This document shows, piece by piece, positions 1 through 10,437 of a stretch of DNA of 64,000 nt. Origin of the DNA: Agapetus fuscipes (taxonomy: Eukaryota; Arthropoda; Insecta; Trichoptera; Glossosomatidae). The notes beneath the pieces are model-generated. The model saw only the letters and a list, made by a program, of their open reading frames with translations, was not told the origin of the DNA and made no database searches. Location of the stretch: positions 4,526,001 through 4,590,000 of the forward strand of contig OX637345.1 in assembly GCA_951799405.1 (NCBI GenBank). Reading direction: 5' to 3'. Position 1 is the stretch's first letter, and every line of letters begins with the position of its first letter. The translations under genes were made by a program, and so were the position numbers.

Positions 1-289
1 AATCATGTGACATTAAGATATCGAAAAAAAAAAGTAAAATAAAAAACAAATTTACCTGAGAATATCACTGTCAAATTTCTTCAAAGAAGTATTAAAAAAT
101 AAGCAATTAAAACAAACAATAATTTCTGTTTAATGAAATATATCTTTATTAATGACAAATTTTATTTGAGATTTGTTGGTGGATTTTTTTTGGTGAATGT
201 CAAATAATTTTGTGTTAATTGAACAATAAATGTCAAATTAAAAGTGACTGGAATTGAAGATTATTTACATATTTTGTGTTTGTGAATAT
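1..289. other. AT-rich sequence, nothing recognised
   Basis: Very AT-rich, no long open frame and no match to the local repeat families. It leads into the 62-bp array to its right and may contain decayed outer units of it (several TGAATGTCAAAT-like words). Confidence 0.4.
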
Positions 290-690
290 TGAGTTATTTG
301 TTTGTGTTTGTTTAATAAATGTAATTTTGTTAGTGAACATTAAATTATCTGTTAACTTTGTTAGTGAATGTCAAATTGTTATTTAATTTTATAAACAAAC
401 TCCAAATTGTCAATTGACTTTTTTAATGAATGTCAAATCACCTGTGAATTTTGTAAAATAACTTCTAACTGTCAGTTAACTTTGATAGTGAATAACAAAA
501 CGTCAGGGAATTAAGTAAAAGGGCTTCTAACTGTCAGTTGACTTTGATAGTGAATAACAAATCGTCAGGGAATTTAGTAAAAGGGCTTCTAACTGTCAGT
601 TAACTTTGATAGTGAATGTAAAACCGTCAGTTCATTTTGTATAGTAACTTCTTACTGTCAATTAACTGTGTAAGTGAACCTTGAATTATA
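290..690. repeat. 62-bp minisatellite, about 6 degenerate units
   Basis: The block GTCAGTTAACTTTGATAGTG recurs at about 471, 533, 595 and 657, giving a 62-bp period. Looser copies are seen 62 and 124 bp further left (near 350 and 412). The two central units (481-600) are nearly identical; outer units diverge, as expected for an array growing from the middle. Not coding: 62 is not a multiple of 3 and frames close. Confidence 0.85.
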
Positions 691-1580
691 AGTGAAATTT
701 GTTTGTCAATACCAAGTTTTGTCAGATAGCAGTCGTGGCATGGATCCATCAATGGTGAAGAGATTGGCGTTCACTAGGATTAATGGCAGGAACACCCAGA
801 ATGACGTGAGTGATTTTTTTGTACCAATTGGTGATGGGTTAATCAACCTTGAAAACTGCAGATGCAGGCAAAATACTTAATTTTTAATGATACAAACAGG
901 TAGATAAATTTAATTTAACTAAGTTTATACTACTGTTTTATTTTCACAACTGTTATGTTTTATAAAATAACTTCCGTTGATTCTGTATTTTTTTTGATAA
1001 TTTTATTGCAAAACAATACACGAAGCACAGAGAGAATTGAAAACAGCCAAAACTCTCTGATCGCAGCAGCCAGAGGCCTGAAATGGGAGTTGGGCATATG
1101 GCGGCATTGGGCAATAAACATTGCTTTGATACCTTCTTTATGTAATGTATTCTGCTGTTACTTATAGATAAGTAATCCTTTTTCGTATTGTTATCACTTA
1201 TCAGGTATACTTTTATTAAGTGGGTTCTATTTCATTAAAACTGCGTTCTATTTATTTTATACAATTCATTTTATCATTTTCGGTTCAGTTTACATTTGAA
1301 CACTATAGTTCGATGGTTGAGATATTTCTGAAGCTACATGAAATTTTGGTCCTTAATTTATATTAAAAATAAAGCTCATTCTCGAAGCATAGAGAATCGC
1401 CACATATCACCCTGCTACACTTTACCAGAACATTCGATTCAACACTCAACCAATCCCGAACAAATACAAATTAATAAAGCTAATCGTCTCCTCACTTCTA
1501 GAGAGACTTATTATTACACTAACACAACTACACAACCACACAGCTGCATATCCGCAACAGTATACCTACATGTATGTATC
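691..1580. other. No recognisable feature
   Basis: Only short frames (62, 70 and 88 codons) without domain resemblance or coding bias. I see no local repeat family in this stretch. Confidence 0.4.
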
Positions 1581-1888
1581 GACCGGTCCGTAGTCCAGTG
1601 GTAACACTTCGGACTAGTAATGGAAGGTTGTGGGTTCGATTCCCGGTGGAGCACAAAAAATATACCATTTATATTTTCAAATTTGCTCTTCGCCGGGTTG
1701 AAAAATTCATAAACCTTTACCAAAGACTGGTCATCACAAGGTCCATCCAGCCTTACAGCAACTGGGTCTTGCTTGAGAATTGGCGCTTTCTACAGCGACG
1801 ACGACCAAGCTCGCAGAGGGCTCTTGAGGTGTGATACTCACAAAAACAACGATCACCATATAAATCAGCCTAATTTCATTATTTTTTT
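1581..1888 (+). repeat. SINE S1, near full length
   Basis: tRNA-derived head with an A-box-like TAGTCCAGTGGTA and B box GGTTCGATTCC about 45 nt later. It is followed by the S1 body (ACCATTTATATTTTCAAATT, then the conserved GGTCCATCCAGCCTTACAGC and GAATTGGCGCTTT blocks). The 3' end is CTCTTGAGGTGTGATACTCA plus AAATCAGCCTAAT, the segment also found at the end of the L2-like LINE, then a T-rich tail. RNA polymerase III transcription from the internal A/B boxes is the known mode for such elements; mobilisation needs a LINE in trans. Confidence 0.9.
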
Positions 1889-2362
1889 TTTGTATTTTTT
1901 TTCGCTACGTATTTTTTTTTTCTTACATCCGTGTTATCGATTGTTCCCTTCTGCATTTAACTTGGAATATTTTATAAGTCACGTATTGCACCCTTTGTGT
2001 GACAAGGCTGCAATAACGATTATTATTATAGATGTATTATATCTCTTAGACTCAGATTATAGATTGCAGGTGCTTAGGATAACAATATTCCTTCTTATAC
2101 TTGCCTCCTCCTTGTTAGATCTCTCCTCTGCTATCGGAAGCCCCCAGGGGTTCTGATTCAAACAATGATCCTCCACCTTCCCGCCCACAGCCCACATAAA
2201 CTCCGTCTCATTCCAGAAAACTTTTAGAGCTTTTATCTTGTAAGAAAATAAGTGAGATTTCCATTATTTTAAATGGAAAAAAGGCTCTATTTACACACAC
2301 ACACACCTAACGTAAAATACATACTCGCATTTGATTTCTTGCTTATTCATAAAAAAAACTCT
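1889..2362. other. T-rich stretch, no gene
   Basis: Long T runs at 1882-1921, pyrimidine-rich sequence, and a short (CA)n at about 2293-2306. A 127-codon frame spanning 1773-2156 starts inside S1 and is Phe/Leu/Ile-rich because of the T runs, so I do not call it a gene. Confidence 0.5.
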
Positions 2363-2664
2363 ACTAAGCTACACATGTAGTGTAACTTATTGCTGCGTTA
2401 TCCCCGAAGGGGTCGCATGTGGCGAGTTTAACTTATTTATTTTTACAGGTAAGGGGTCCGGGCCTTGCGCCAACCACTGCTCCCGAGAGGGCTGGTACTC
2501 ATTTCTTGCGAAGGCTCAGTAATACTTGCCGGTTTTTTATTTTGGGTTTTGAAATAAACACCAAAACGGGAAATCATTTCTGACACACTCGGTGGGATTC
2601 GAATCCGAGCTCTCGGCATGGAATGCAAGCACTCTAACCATCTGAACTATCAAGCGGACTATCA
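2363..2664 (-). repeat. SINE S2
   Basis: Reads on the minus strand from a tRNA-like head (complement of CTCTAACCATCTGAACTATC at 2633-2652; B box in GGTGGGATTCGAATCC) through the GAAATGATTTCCCGTTT block to the tail complement of ACTAAGCTACACATGTAGTG. Internal deletion in the middle (the CCCACTTCAACTGAAGTGG block is missing). Confidence 0.9.
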
Positions 2665-2665
2665 A

Positions 2666-2930
2666 CGTGGAATTTTTCTAAGAGGAAACCATATTTTCGT
2701 GGAATTTTTCCAAGAGGAAGGCTTATTTTCGTGGAATTATTCCAAGAGGAAGGCTTATTTTCGTGGAATTATTCGAAGAGGAAGGCTTATTTTCGTGGAA
2801 TTATTCCAAGAGGAAGGCTTATTTTCGTGGAATTATTCCAAGAGGAAGGCTTATTTTCGTGGAATTATTCCAAGAGGAAGGCTTATTTTCGTGGAATTAT
2901 TCCAAGAGGAAGGCTTATTTTCATGGAATC
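2666..2930. repeat. 32-bp minisatellite, about 8 units
   Basis: The unit TCGTGGAATTATTCCAAGAG plus GAAGGCTTATTT repeats every 32 bp (for example GGAATTTTT at 2701 and GGAATTATT at 2733). All three frames stay open because 32 bp shifts the frame each unit, so the overlapping 117- and 73-codon frames are by-products. It abuts the head of the S2 copy directly on the left. Confidence 0.95.
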
Positions 2931-3293
2931 TGATGCTCGAGGATTATCATAACACTGGCTTGTTAGTGTGAGTTTAGTGTGCGACTCTGCATAGCGCCGC
3001 ACTAAGTATCTAATCACGCTCCGGTGCTGGGATGCTGTTATTCATAAACCCACTAATTTAGCGCAGTTCACCTGCTGCGAGGCCGCTGACCTCTCTCTAT
3101 AATCCTTCACTTCCGACACTGATTACAATGTCCAAGTATAAACCAGAGATTCATGCTGGTCCAATCATACGCAGACATCTTCCTCTTCCTTTAAATCACA
3201 GATTGTATTGGTAGATTCTTCGTTTCGTGCCATGTTTTTCGAAGATCGGTGATCATCATGGCTATTTCGATTGTCGCAAGTTTTTCAACCACA
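2931..3293. other. No recognisable feature
   Basis: Mixed-composition sequence between the minisatellite and the S4 SINE; no ORF or repeat family recognised. Confidence 0.4.
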
Positions 3294-3425
3294 ATGTCGG
3301 TGTTATGGCCGAGGGGGCCAAGCGGGCTGATCTTTCTAGCGTGTTTGCAATAGAACAACGTTGGTTCGATCCCCGCCTGGGTCATTTGACCATAACTTTG
3401 ACCCTGTTTCAACAGATATTTTGCG
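3294..3425 (+). repeat. SINE S4 (class-II tRNA-derived), 5' part
   Basis: Head contains TATGGCCGAGGGGGCCAAGC, which matches the D-arm layout of Leu/Ser tRNAs, and B box GGTTCGATCCCCGC about 60 nt downstream, a spacing that fits a long variable arm. Then TTTGACCATAACTTTGACCC and TTCAACAGAT, shared with the copies at 30095, 40771 and 54228. It lacks the 3' half (CTGGCCAGGC...CTCTTCACAAA). The best preserved head of this family in the window. Confidence 0.85.
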
Positions 3426-3445
3426 ACTTATATATAAAAATACAA

Positions 3446-3790
3446 GGATAATTTATTTATAAAGTACACATATTTAAAGAGCGCCGTTTTTGTGTGTGTC
3501 ACACCTCAAGGACCCTCTCAAATCACGGATAAGATTTTTTGTAAAGATGCGTCTTTAGTGAATGCACCAACAGAGTCTGCCTTCCTCACATGAGTTGGTA
3601 GTCTATTCCACTCCATTGGGCCCGCAAACCGGAAAGCACGGTCCCCAAAAGTGCGTGTCTGATGTGACGGCTAGACTAAATCAACCACCCCACACCCCGC
3701 AGATCTAAGAGGTTGGCGTCTCAAATCTATCTCAACAGGTGAGAACATGTCAGACAAGTATGAAGGAGCCGTACCATTGCCCGAGGGGTG
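3446..3790 (-). pseudogene. L2/CR1-like LINE 3' end, decayed
   Basis: On the minus strand this is the same segment as 52015-52440: the C-terminal RT-ORF region ending in the 'GDRAFR..GPMEWN.LP' block (near 3600-3660), followed by the 3' end TGTGACACACACAAAAACGG near 3480-3500. The frame is broken by indels and stops, and only about 110 codons of the region can be followed. Immediately downstream (on the plus strand side) of an S4 SINE. Confidence 0.7.
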
Positions 3791-4629
3791 GCACCTGCAA
3801 GTAGACAACAAGAACTTTTACTTTGACATCGGCCAGAATTATGAGGATATCCAAGTGTTTTCTTGATTACTATATCCACCTTGGTATAAACCCATCAATT
3901 GGGTACGAGTGTCTTGGCTGTTTATGCGTATGGTTCTAGTTTACGAGCTCCGCAGCGTTTGGAGTATCGCATGACGTAAGCTGCAGCGCAGGTGGGGAAT
4001 CATACAATCGTTTATAATTGTGAAACACAAGGCGGTCACTGCTCGTGCACTGCAATTGCCTTATAACTCTTACAGTGATCTGCACAGACAAGCGCTTTTG
4101 CGTGCCATTTCTGCTCGTCTATACTCGTCGATGAAGGGCTCCCGTCAGGCACATTAGCTTCAGCAACTTCGACATTCAAGGGAGGGTGAGATTTCTTAGA
4201 GTCATGCGTTAGCCTTTGATTTGAGGATTTTCTTTTCCTTTCTTGAGTAAAGTAACTTTAGCTGATTAACTTCAATGGGAAGGCCTTCTGCCACCAAAAA
4301 AACATTGCAAGTGAAGATCACCGAGTGAAGGGACTCCGCATGAGTTGCATGAACTTGGTGGGTGGAGGTGGGTCGAGTGCCTATACCCATAATGGTAAAA
4401 TATTGAAGAGATTTAGTGAAACTGAAATATAAGTGTCTAAAAAATTATCTAGATTTTCGCCGGTTGGTGAGAGTTTAAATAAAAGATAATTTATTTTGTT
4501 AAAATTTTCTTTATTGGTTTATTTTGAAGGTGTAAAATGAAGATGGGAGGTACTGCTTCTCCAGACATTGGTTGTGTACAAAATACACCAATAAGTGAAT
4601 TCTAACAAAAATTTGATTTTTTATTTAAA
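3791..4629. other. No recognisable feature
   Basis: No long frame. A segment near 4270-4350 (GGGAAGGCCTTCTGCCACC, CGCATGAGTTGCATGAAC) weakly resembles U1 at 13680 and 39210, but too loosely to annotate. Confidence 0.35.
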
Positions 4630-4755
4630 GTTATAGTCTGTAATCTATAATCTAAGTTGCAATGATACATGTTAACATCAATGATTATAAACTCAAATCT
4701 TAAAATAAATTAACCCTGCAATTTTTGCCGCCCGTCATTCTCAATGTGATTCAAT
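4630..4755 (-). repeat. R3 (RTE-B LINE 3' end), degenerate
   Basis: Begins with the tail complement TAATCTATAATCTAAGTTGC, then AACTCAAATCTTAAAATAAA and CCCTGCAATTTTTGCCGCC in the order expected of minus-strand R3. Heavily diverged, so an old copy. Confidence 0.6.
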
Positions 4756-4882
4756 GGACTTTTAAACTTTTTTGAATTAAGAACTTTTTTCGTGTTTTTT
4801 GTTGTTGTATGGGACTGTTGTAGGTACTTAGCAACCAATAACACCGGTCTGGCATAGAAAAAGATTTGAAAATAATCATACC

Positions 4883-5010
4883 TACTATAATCTATGATCT
4901 AAGTTGCAAAGATACATCGACATTTAAGGCTCACATTTAATAATTGCCTCCAAGGCATGTGTACTTACGAATTAAATTCCAAACCTCGAATGAACATAGT
5001 GTTTGAAAAT
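4883..5010 (-). repeat. R3 (RTE-B LINE 3' end), partial
   Basis: CTATAATCTATGATCTAAGTTGC, written here in part as TCTATGATCTAAGTTGC, is followed by GCATGTGTACTTACGAATTA and AAACCTCGAATGAACATA, the 3'-most R3 segments on the minus strand. It stops before the CCTGCAACTCTTGCC block. Confidence 0.6.
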
Positions 5011-5990
5011 GCCGATTCGATGTACTCGTAGATCGATGTATATTATTAATTTGCCCATCCTTACGAACGATATCACTTCCTTGCGGCTTGAAACATCACG
5101 CAAAAGTGTTGAATGCTGACCAATTGTTTGTATAGGAGCAATACTTTTAAACAATGCTCTGGTCAGTAAAGTTAGTACTTGCGTTCTGCTGCAGTAATGT
5201 GGGTGTGGATGAGACCTTTAGCCTAGTACAGCAAGTATAACGTTTCACCAAAAATATCTAGAAAGTAAAATGGTCAATAGGTTCTCTGTTTTTGTTTCTA
5301 TACATTTTTGGTGAAATCTTTAAGTTCAACGTAATACTTAGTGGTTAGTGGAGATGCAGGTGTTCTTGAAGAGATGAAAGAGGTACGCCTTGATGTATCC
5401 ATCTGATAGTAGAGAATCAAGTAACAATTACTGCTACTTACATTGTATCACTTACTTTGTAGGGGATGTGAGGGATCGACCCCGAGTATATAATATTGCG
5501 TAAATTCATTCTCTCAATCGCGTTAGTAGAAAGTTGTATGTATAATACGACGGCACTCCTAGTGAGTGATTTTGTTATCACACATTTTTATATTTACGAG
5601 ATCGAGGTGAGTTTAAACAGTGTTATATACAAGTGGTACAGATCATTTCGCACGTTTAATAATAAAGAGAAATAACTCGAAAATTGGGAAAATCGAGATT
5701 TTGTAATAAAACGCAAGAACAATGCGAGAAGAATAGGTATAATGCGACAGCCGTTCAATTTGGACGAATATGACCGAGATAAAACATCGGCCGCCTTTTT
5801 CATCCCATACAAGTTGTACTGGATGTCTGAACTTCAAACGTGATTTCCCAACATTCATGTTTTTTGAGTTATTGCTCTTTATTATTAAACGTGCGATTTG
5901 GTGACAAATATATAGCTTTGTATGAGCGTCCATGTGCTGCGGGTCTTTCTGACACATACATATAGGACGGGTACGAGGAGAGTTTGAGCA
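5011..5990. other. No recognisable feature
   Basis: Two overlapping minus-strand frames (up to 117 codons, 5643-5996) show no domain, no conserved repeat partner and low-complexity ends. Nothing else seen. Confidence 0.35.
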
Positions 5991-6190
5991 GATCATTTGG
6001 TGACAGGGTAGAACAGCACAGTGTCAAAACAACACATGACATAACATCACATGGCTTATATTACATGACAAAACATCCACGAAATTACATCACAATGATA
6101 GTTCATCACATGACAAAGCATCACAATGACAAAACAACACAAGTACAAAATATATGTAAAAAACTCACATACCTAAAATAGAACATACCG
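5991..6190 (+). repeat. F1 foldback element, left arm only
   Basis: GGTGACAGGGTAGAACAGCA and CACAGTGTCAAAACAACACA start an array of degenerate 11-16-bp words of the type ACATGACAAAAC, then CTAAAATAGAACATACC, the same internal word as in the F1 copy at 16630. The left end matches the left end of the F1 element at 40541. No inverted right arm follows, so the copy is truncated. Confidence 0.7.
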
Positions 6191-6687
6191 TCACGTAGCA
6201 AGCTTCAACAAGCGACAAGTCTTAGCAAACTTTTCCCTAGGAACCCGGCCGAATGAAATTGCAATTTTCCTCTACAATTTAAATATGCTGAGTCAATTAA
6301 TGAGTGCTTGGTTTTTGTGGTTGTCTTGCAGCGTCTATCACAATTGTTCCAATTAACTGAGACAGTTCTGATGTGTAGAATATTTAATGAGATGATGATA
6401 CGTTGCTTGCATTTTTGGGATTTCCAAGGGCATTGCATGTTTCGTTAATCCAAGGCACATGCCGCTCAGAAGCCCCAACTCTGCGGCAACCAGACGACCT
6501 TCCTTCGCAGCCTCATACTCGTACATCATGGTGACTTCTTGGACCGTTTCACCATAGCATATTCTTGAAGTGTTTTCTTGAAGCTTGGAAAGGAAGTGGA
6601 ACATTATTTCAGTTCATCTAGAGTTCATCTTCAGTCGTCGTGCAGAGAGGGTGTCTCCTGAAGACGTTGGTTACGTTGCTAACGAAA
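6191..6687. other. No gene; short fragment of a dispersed GC-box repeat
   Basis: TTTTCCCTAGGAACCCGGCC at about 6230 is shared (diverged or inverted) with 27318, 34630 and 55738. The remainder, including an 83-codon minus-strand frame at 6353-6604, is unrecognised. Confidence 0.35.
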
Positions 6688-6830
6688 GGCTGAATAAACC
6701 TAGCCGGTATTTTATTTTGGAAATAAACACCGGAACAGGAAATCATTTCTGACACCCTCAGTGGGATTCAAACGCGGGCTCTCGGAGTAGAATGCAAGCA
6801 CTCTAACTGAGTTATCGACAGGAAATTATC
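6688..6830 (-). repeat. SINE S2, 5' half
   Basis: Minus strand: head (CTAACTGAGTTATCGACAGG at 6804-6823 is the complement), GGGATTCAAACGCGGGCTCT as B-box complement, then the GAAATGATTTCCTGTTC and TAAAATACCGGCTAGG blocks. The 3' half is absent. Confidence 0.8.
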
Positions 6831-7224
6831 GCTTACCTCTACCGTTTACCAGTTACACCATCTTCTTCCTTTAATCAAAGATTGTGTTGGTAGATTGCAA
6901 AAGGGTAAACAGCTGATTTTTGTTATGAAGTGGACCAAGGAGCACACATAGTTTATTGGCTGCCAATAAGCTGAGATAAATGAGCCAATACTTCTCATTA
7001 TGTAACCGAAATAAACCAAATGTTGTCTCTTGACGGACATCAGGAGTATAGCTCTAGTATTCATACGGTATAAAAAGATGCTCTCCTTGGACTTGGAGCC
7101 TGTTGTAGCTCAGTTCTATCCTGTAGGTATGGTGAAATAAAGGAAACAATATTTCTAATTAATTATTCATCTCATTATTCCTGGACATATCGGTTGATGT
7201 GAGGCCCAGTTTCAGAGACTCCTT
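6831..7224. other. No recognisable feature
   Basis: Includes a 72-codon minus-strand frame (6846-7064) without recognisable features. Confidence 0.35.
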
Positions 7225-7290
7225 TTTCAGAGAAGGTCGACAATAGTTGCATGTTCATTTGAGATTGTTTTTGTCTTTTGACGAATGTTA
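7225..7290 (+). repeat. R3 fragment
   Basis: TCAGAGAAGGTCGACAATAG and GTTCATTTGAGATTG match the centre of R3 in order; flanks are not recognisable. Confidence 0.5.
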
Positions 7291-7713
7291 GAAGTTTGGC
7301 TTTAGTATTCTTACGGTAAATAAACTATAGGTACTATGTGTGAGTATATTAACAAGGATATTTTCCATCCAATTACCTGTATGAATTCCCTGCGACTAGC
7401 ATGACATTACTTCTATCATTAGAGGCTGTGAATCATGCGCGATGTCAGTGCAGTACCCCAAGTATCAGCTCCAACACAAAGTTAACACAATAAATGCTTA
7501 GACATAAAAACAGCAACTCTTGTGAGCGTTTCCACTTTCACAAACATTCGATACAGTAAACTGCACACTTGGTGTATTGCAAACGTAATGGACCGTTTGT
7601 CCGGTGGAAGGAGTAACTCTTTGTCACGCAGATCTGGTTGGTGTGGGGTTACTCTTTATTTCAAGGACGTATAACAAGGGAGGTGTAAGCTATTCTCAAT
7701 TTTATCTTTTATT
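7291..7713. other. No recognisable feature
   Basis: AT-rich, no frame above 60 codons, no local repeat match. Confidence 0.4.
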
Positions 7714-7987
7714 GGTTCCTTGACTTATAGGTTGACTACCTATGCAGTTGACCCCCCATGCTGTAAAAAATGGTTCACTTTGCCAATGCCACCCCTGTGT
7801 CAAGGAAGCTTGGTAAAAGTTGCAGGGTTTATGTTCATCTGTGGTTCGGTTTTAATTTGTAAGTACACATGCAGCATTTGTACGTGCAAACTTACACGTG
7901 TCTGTTTGTGAGCATGCATGCAGTTAATATGAATTTTACATGTTAATATATCTTCGCAACTTAAATTACAGATTATAGATTACAGGC
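7714..7987 (+). repeat. R3 (RTE-B LINE 3' end)
   Basis: Complete in order: TTCCTTGACTTATAGGTTG, GGTTCACTTTGCCAATGCC, TGCAGGGTTTATGTTCATC, CACATGCAGCATTTGTACGT, and a tail of ACAGATTATAGATTACAGG. The 63-codon frame across it is incidental. Confidence 0.85.
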
Positions 7988-8098
7988 TTGCAACGCAACT
8001 AAGCTACACATGTAGTGTAACTCCTTGCCTGCGCTATCACCGAGGGGTTGCATGTGCCTATTTATACGGGTAAGAGGGCCGGCCTCACGCCAACCCCT
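7988..8098 (-). repeat. SINE S2, 3' part of an S1-S2 composite
   Basis: Minus-strand S2 tail (complements of GCAACTAAGCTACACATGTA and GTAAGAGGGCCGGCCTCACG), cut at the GGTTGGCGTGAGG block and joined directly to an S1 fragment on its right. Reading the minus strand gives S1 then S2, the same order as other composites here. Confidence 0.85.
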
Positions 8099-8099
8099 T

Positions 8100-8200
8100 C
8101 AGAGCATATTGGAAATATAAATGGTATATTTTTTGTACTCCGACGGGAACCGAACCCACAACCTTCCATGTACGAGTACGAAGTGTTCGAATTTCATGCA
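8100..8200 (-). repeat. SINE S1, 5' part of an S1-S2 composite
   Basis: Minus strand: tRNA-like head with B-box complement (GGGAACCGAACCCACAACC) and the AAATATAAATGGTATATTTT body; the S1 3' half is deleted at the junction with S2. Confidence 0.8.
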
Positions 8201-8629
8201 ATTGTTACCCTCTGTTGTCTAGTTTTGCCTGTGAGGAGCGCCCGCCCCTGGCATACGCCTCTGTGCTGTAACATTGTATGAGGAGTGTGCCTACGCTACT
8301 CGGGCGCTTGTACCACGCGACCATTGTTATCCTATACTAGTACATTAGCGGTGCTGTACAGACAAGAAATGGAAGCTATCTCGAATACTCGATTTATTTA
8401 AAATGTTTGACACTTCGAAATAATTCACTTCGGACGTCTGAGTGATACTGTGGACTGTAGCAGTAAAGAATTTTATCGACACGGCAAAGTTGACTTACTT
8501 TATTCGCAAAGTTGCAAACTTATAGACACGGAACCGTGCAAATTGATGAGCCTAATCTAACCTAACCTAAATATGAATAAGTTTATAACAAAAAGTAAAG
8601 CAACATAAATAATAACAATTAATCACACA
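8201..8629. other. No gene; short TTAGG-like run
   Basis: CCTAATCTAACCTAACCTAA at about 8551 is a short interstitial run of the arthropod telomere motif complement. No other feature seen. Confidence 0.4.
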
Positions 8630-8886
8630 CCGAGGGTGCCAGAAATGATTTCCCGTTTCGGTGTTAATTTCAAACCCCAAAATAAAAAACCAGCAAGGTT
8701 TACTGAGCCTTCACAAGAAAGGGGGTACCAGCGCCCTCGGGAGCTGGGAAACCGCCACTTTAACTGAACTGGTTGGCGTAAGGACGGTCCCCTTGCCTGT
8801 AAAATAAATAGGTTCAATTTGCCACATGCGACCCCTTCGGAGATAACGCGGCAAAAAGTTACACTATTTGTGTAGCTTAGTTGACA
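8630..8886 (+). repeat. SINE S2, lacking its tRNA head
   Basis: Starts at ACCGAGGGTGCCAGAAATG and continues to the tail TTACACTATTTGTGTAGCTT. All body blocks are present (TTCACAAGAAAG, GAGCTGGGAAACC, CATGCGACCCCTTCGG). 5' truncation is usual for LINE-mobilised copies. Confidence 0.85.
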
Positions 8887-9161
8887 TTAACAAACTTACC
8901 AGCGGCTGCCGTGCGCACGAGAATAATGAGTTCGAAAATAAGAAAGGGCTGTCAGACAGAGGATATTGTGTGATGGGGGCAGGAAGAGGTGGCGGTACTG
9001 TATCTATTTCAAGATTGGACGAAAAAAAACATGGCGGCTTATCAGCAGCAATCTATTTTATATAGAACAATGATCAGGTGTTCAGGAAACGCCATGTTTT
9101 ATCCCGTCATATTTTCAAAAAAATACTGTTATAACTACCGACGGCCGTCGAGCCTTCCAGC
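8887..9161. other. No recognisable feature
   Basis: Short frames of 65 and 103 codons overlap the MITE on the right; no homology recognised. Confidence 0.35.
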
Positions 9162-9337
9162 CCTGGGCTGGAAGTCTCATCACCACGGTAATTCTTACCT
9201 ATTGAATATCGGTAATAGTTGTATGAAGACCTGTCAATCAAAGATGGCCGCAAGTGAACAGCTGATTAGTCTCCATACAAATATTACCGATATTCGGTAG
9301 GTAAGAATTACCGTGGTGATGAGACTTCCAGCGCAGG
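9162..9337. mobile_element. MITE M1 with long terminal inverted repeats
   Basis: About 176 bp. The outer about 63 bp on each side are inverted copies of one another: left starts CCTGGGCTGGAAGTCTCATC, right ends GATGAGACTTCCAGCGCAGG, with the inner ACGGTAATTCTTACCTA and ATATCGGTAATA also mirrored. The core contains CAAAGATGGCCGCAAGTGAA. Related fragments lie at 17866 and 18070. No transposase; no clear target duplication seen. Confidence 0.85.
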
Positions 9338-9541
9338 TCTCTGTTCTCAAATCCAGACTCAGACTGTTCCAGCAGGATGACCAGTCTAACCATTAGCCTT
9401 GTCCACGTAGCCCGTTCGCAAAGAAACAAGATAAATTTAAATGTAAATAAGTTCCTGAAATTTTGAATATATTGAGGTGCAGTCCTTATAGTAGGTGCAT
9501 TCCTTAGTACTTAATAAATAATTCGATAATATAATATGAAT

Positions 9542-9865
9542 GACCGGTCCGTAGCTCAGTGGTAACACTGCGGACTCTGAATGGGAAGGTTGTGGGTTCG
9601 AATCCCGGCGGAGCACAATAAAAAAAAAAAATATATACCATTTATATTTTCAAATTTGCTCTTTGCTGGGTTGAAAAATTCATACACCTTTACCAATGAC
9701 CGGTCACCAAAGGTCCATCCAGCCTTACAGCAACTGGGTCTTGCTTGAGTATTGGCGCTTTGTAGCGACGACCAAGCTCGTACACCTCTGCGGCACTACA
9801 ACAAGTGTCAAAGACCCCTAGAGTCTCTAGAATCTAGGGAGTCTCCCGCACAGGAATTCTTAAAA
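9542..9865 (+). repeat. SINE S1, subfamily b (different 3' end)
   Basis: S1 head (CCGGTCCGTAGCTCAGTGGT, B box GGTTCGAATCC) and body as in other copies up to GACCAAGCTCG. The usual CTCTTGAGGTGTGA end is then replaced by ACACCTCTGCGGCACTACAA, GACCCCTAGAGTCTCTAG and GGGAGTCTCCCGCACAGG plus a short A tail. The same alternative end is on the copy at 41502 and on a segment at 32740-32905 without an S1 head. Confidence 0.85.
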
Positions 9866-10437
9866 AAAAAAAAATGAATGTGGCAGATATCTATCATTGG
9901 GACCGATTGGGACGCTGCTTATAATATGTTTTGTAATATGTATAATAATATGTAAGTGATTGCTCATAATATGTTTTTGTATTCAATGTTATGTACCATC
10001 CAGTGTTCTGTTGGTGTCTTTAAAAAAATAAGCAAATATAAATCCCTTATTTGTACTGATTCGTCCCTGTGTATGAGATGTGTCAGTTGGCACCTTTAGG
10101 CATCCAAAGAAGTGCGCTGTAAATCCAGAAATCATAACAATAAGTTGATATGGATTTGTGGAGTTGCTAGAGAGAGGGTAATGCATACTTCTGCACAGAA
10201 AAGACTGGCCGTTACTCACAAATCACAGAGCATGCTAAACTTTTCATTCCCTTTACAGTTATTTCACACTAGCCGCGTTCTGCTATCATTCAGCCCGGTT
10301 TGTCTATGTTTTTTTTTTCTATCCGGTGTCGGGTTGGAAGTCAGTGTCTTGAGAAGCTTTCAATACGGTTCGTCCGGTTATCCATTGACAATCCGAGCCG
10401 ATTGCGCTGGATGTATCAACATTCAACCATTCATTCG
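9866..10437. other. No recognisable feature
   Basis: A 124-codon frame (10112-10486) runs into the S1 copy and has no recognisable domain; not called. Confidence 0.35.

Noticed and set aside
1581..1660. tRNA genes at S1, S2 and S4 heads
   Set aside because: They have A and B boxes but no complete acceptor or anticodon stems that I could pair, and each continues into a SINE body, so they are SINE promoters and not functional tRNA genes.
1773..2156. 127-codon frame rich in Phe, Leu and Ile (membrane-protein-like)
   Set aside because: Begins inside a SINE and its hydrophobicity comes from long T runs.
2618..2971. 117-codon repetitive 'protein' (FQEEGLFSWNY type)
   Set aside because: Produced by the 32-bp minisatellite; no start context or flanking gene structure.
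8551..8571. Interstitial telomere
   Set aside because: Only about three TTAGG-like units, one imperfect; too short to mean more than a microsatellite.
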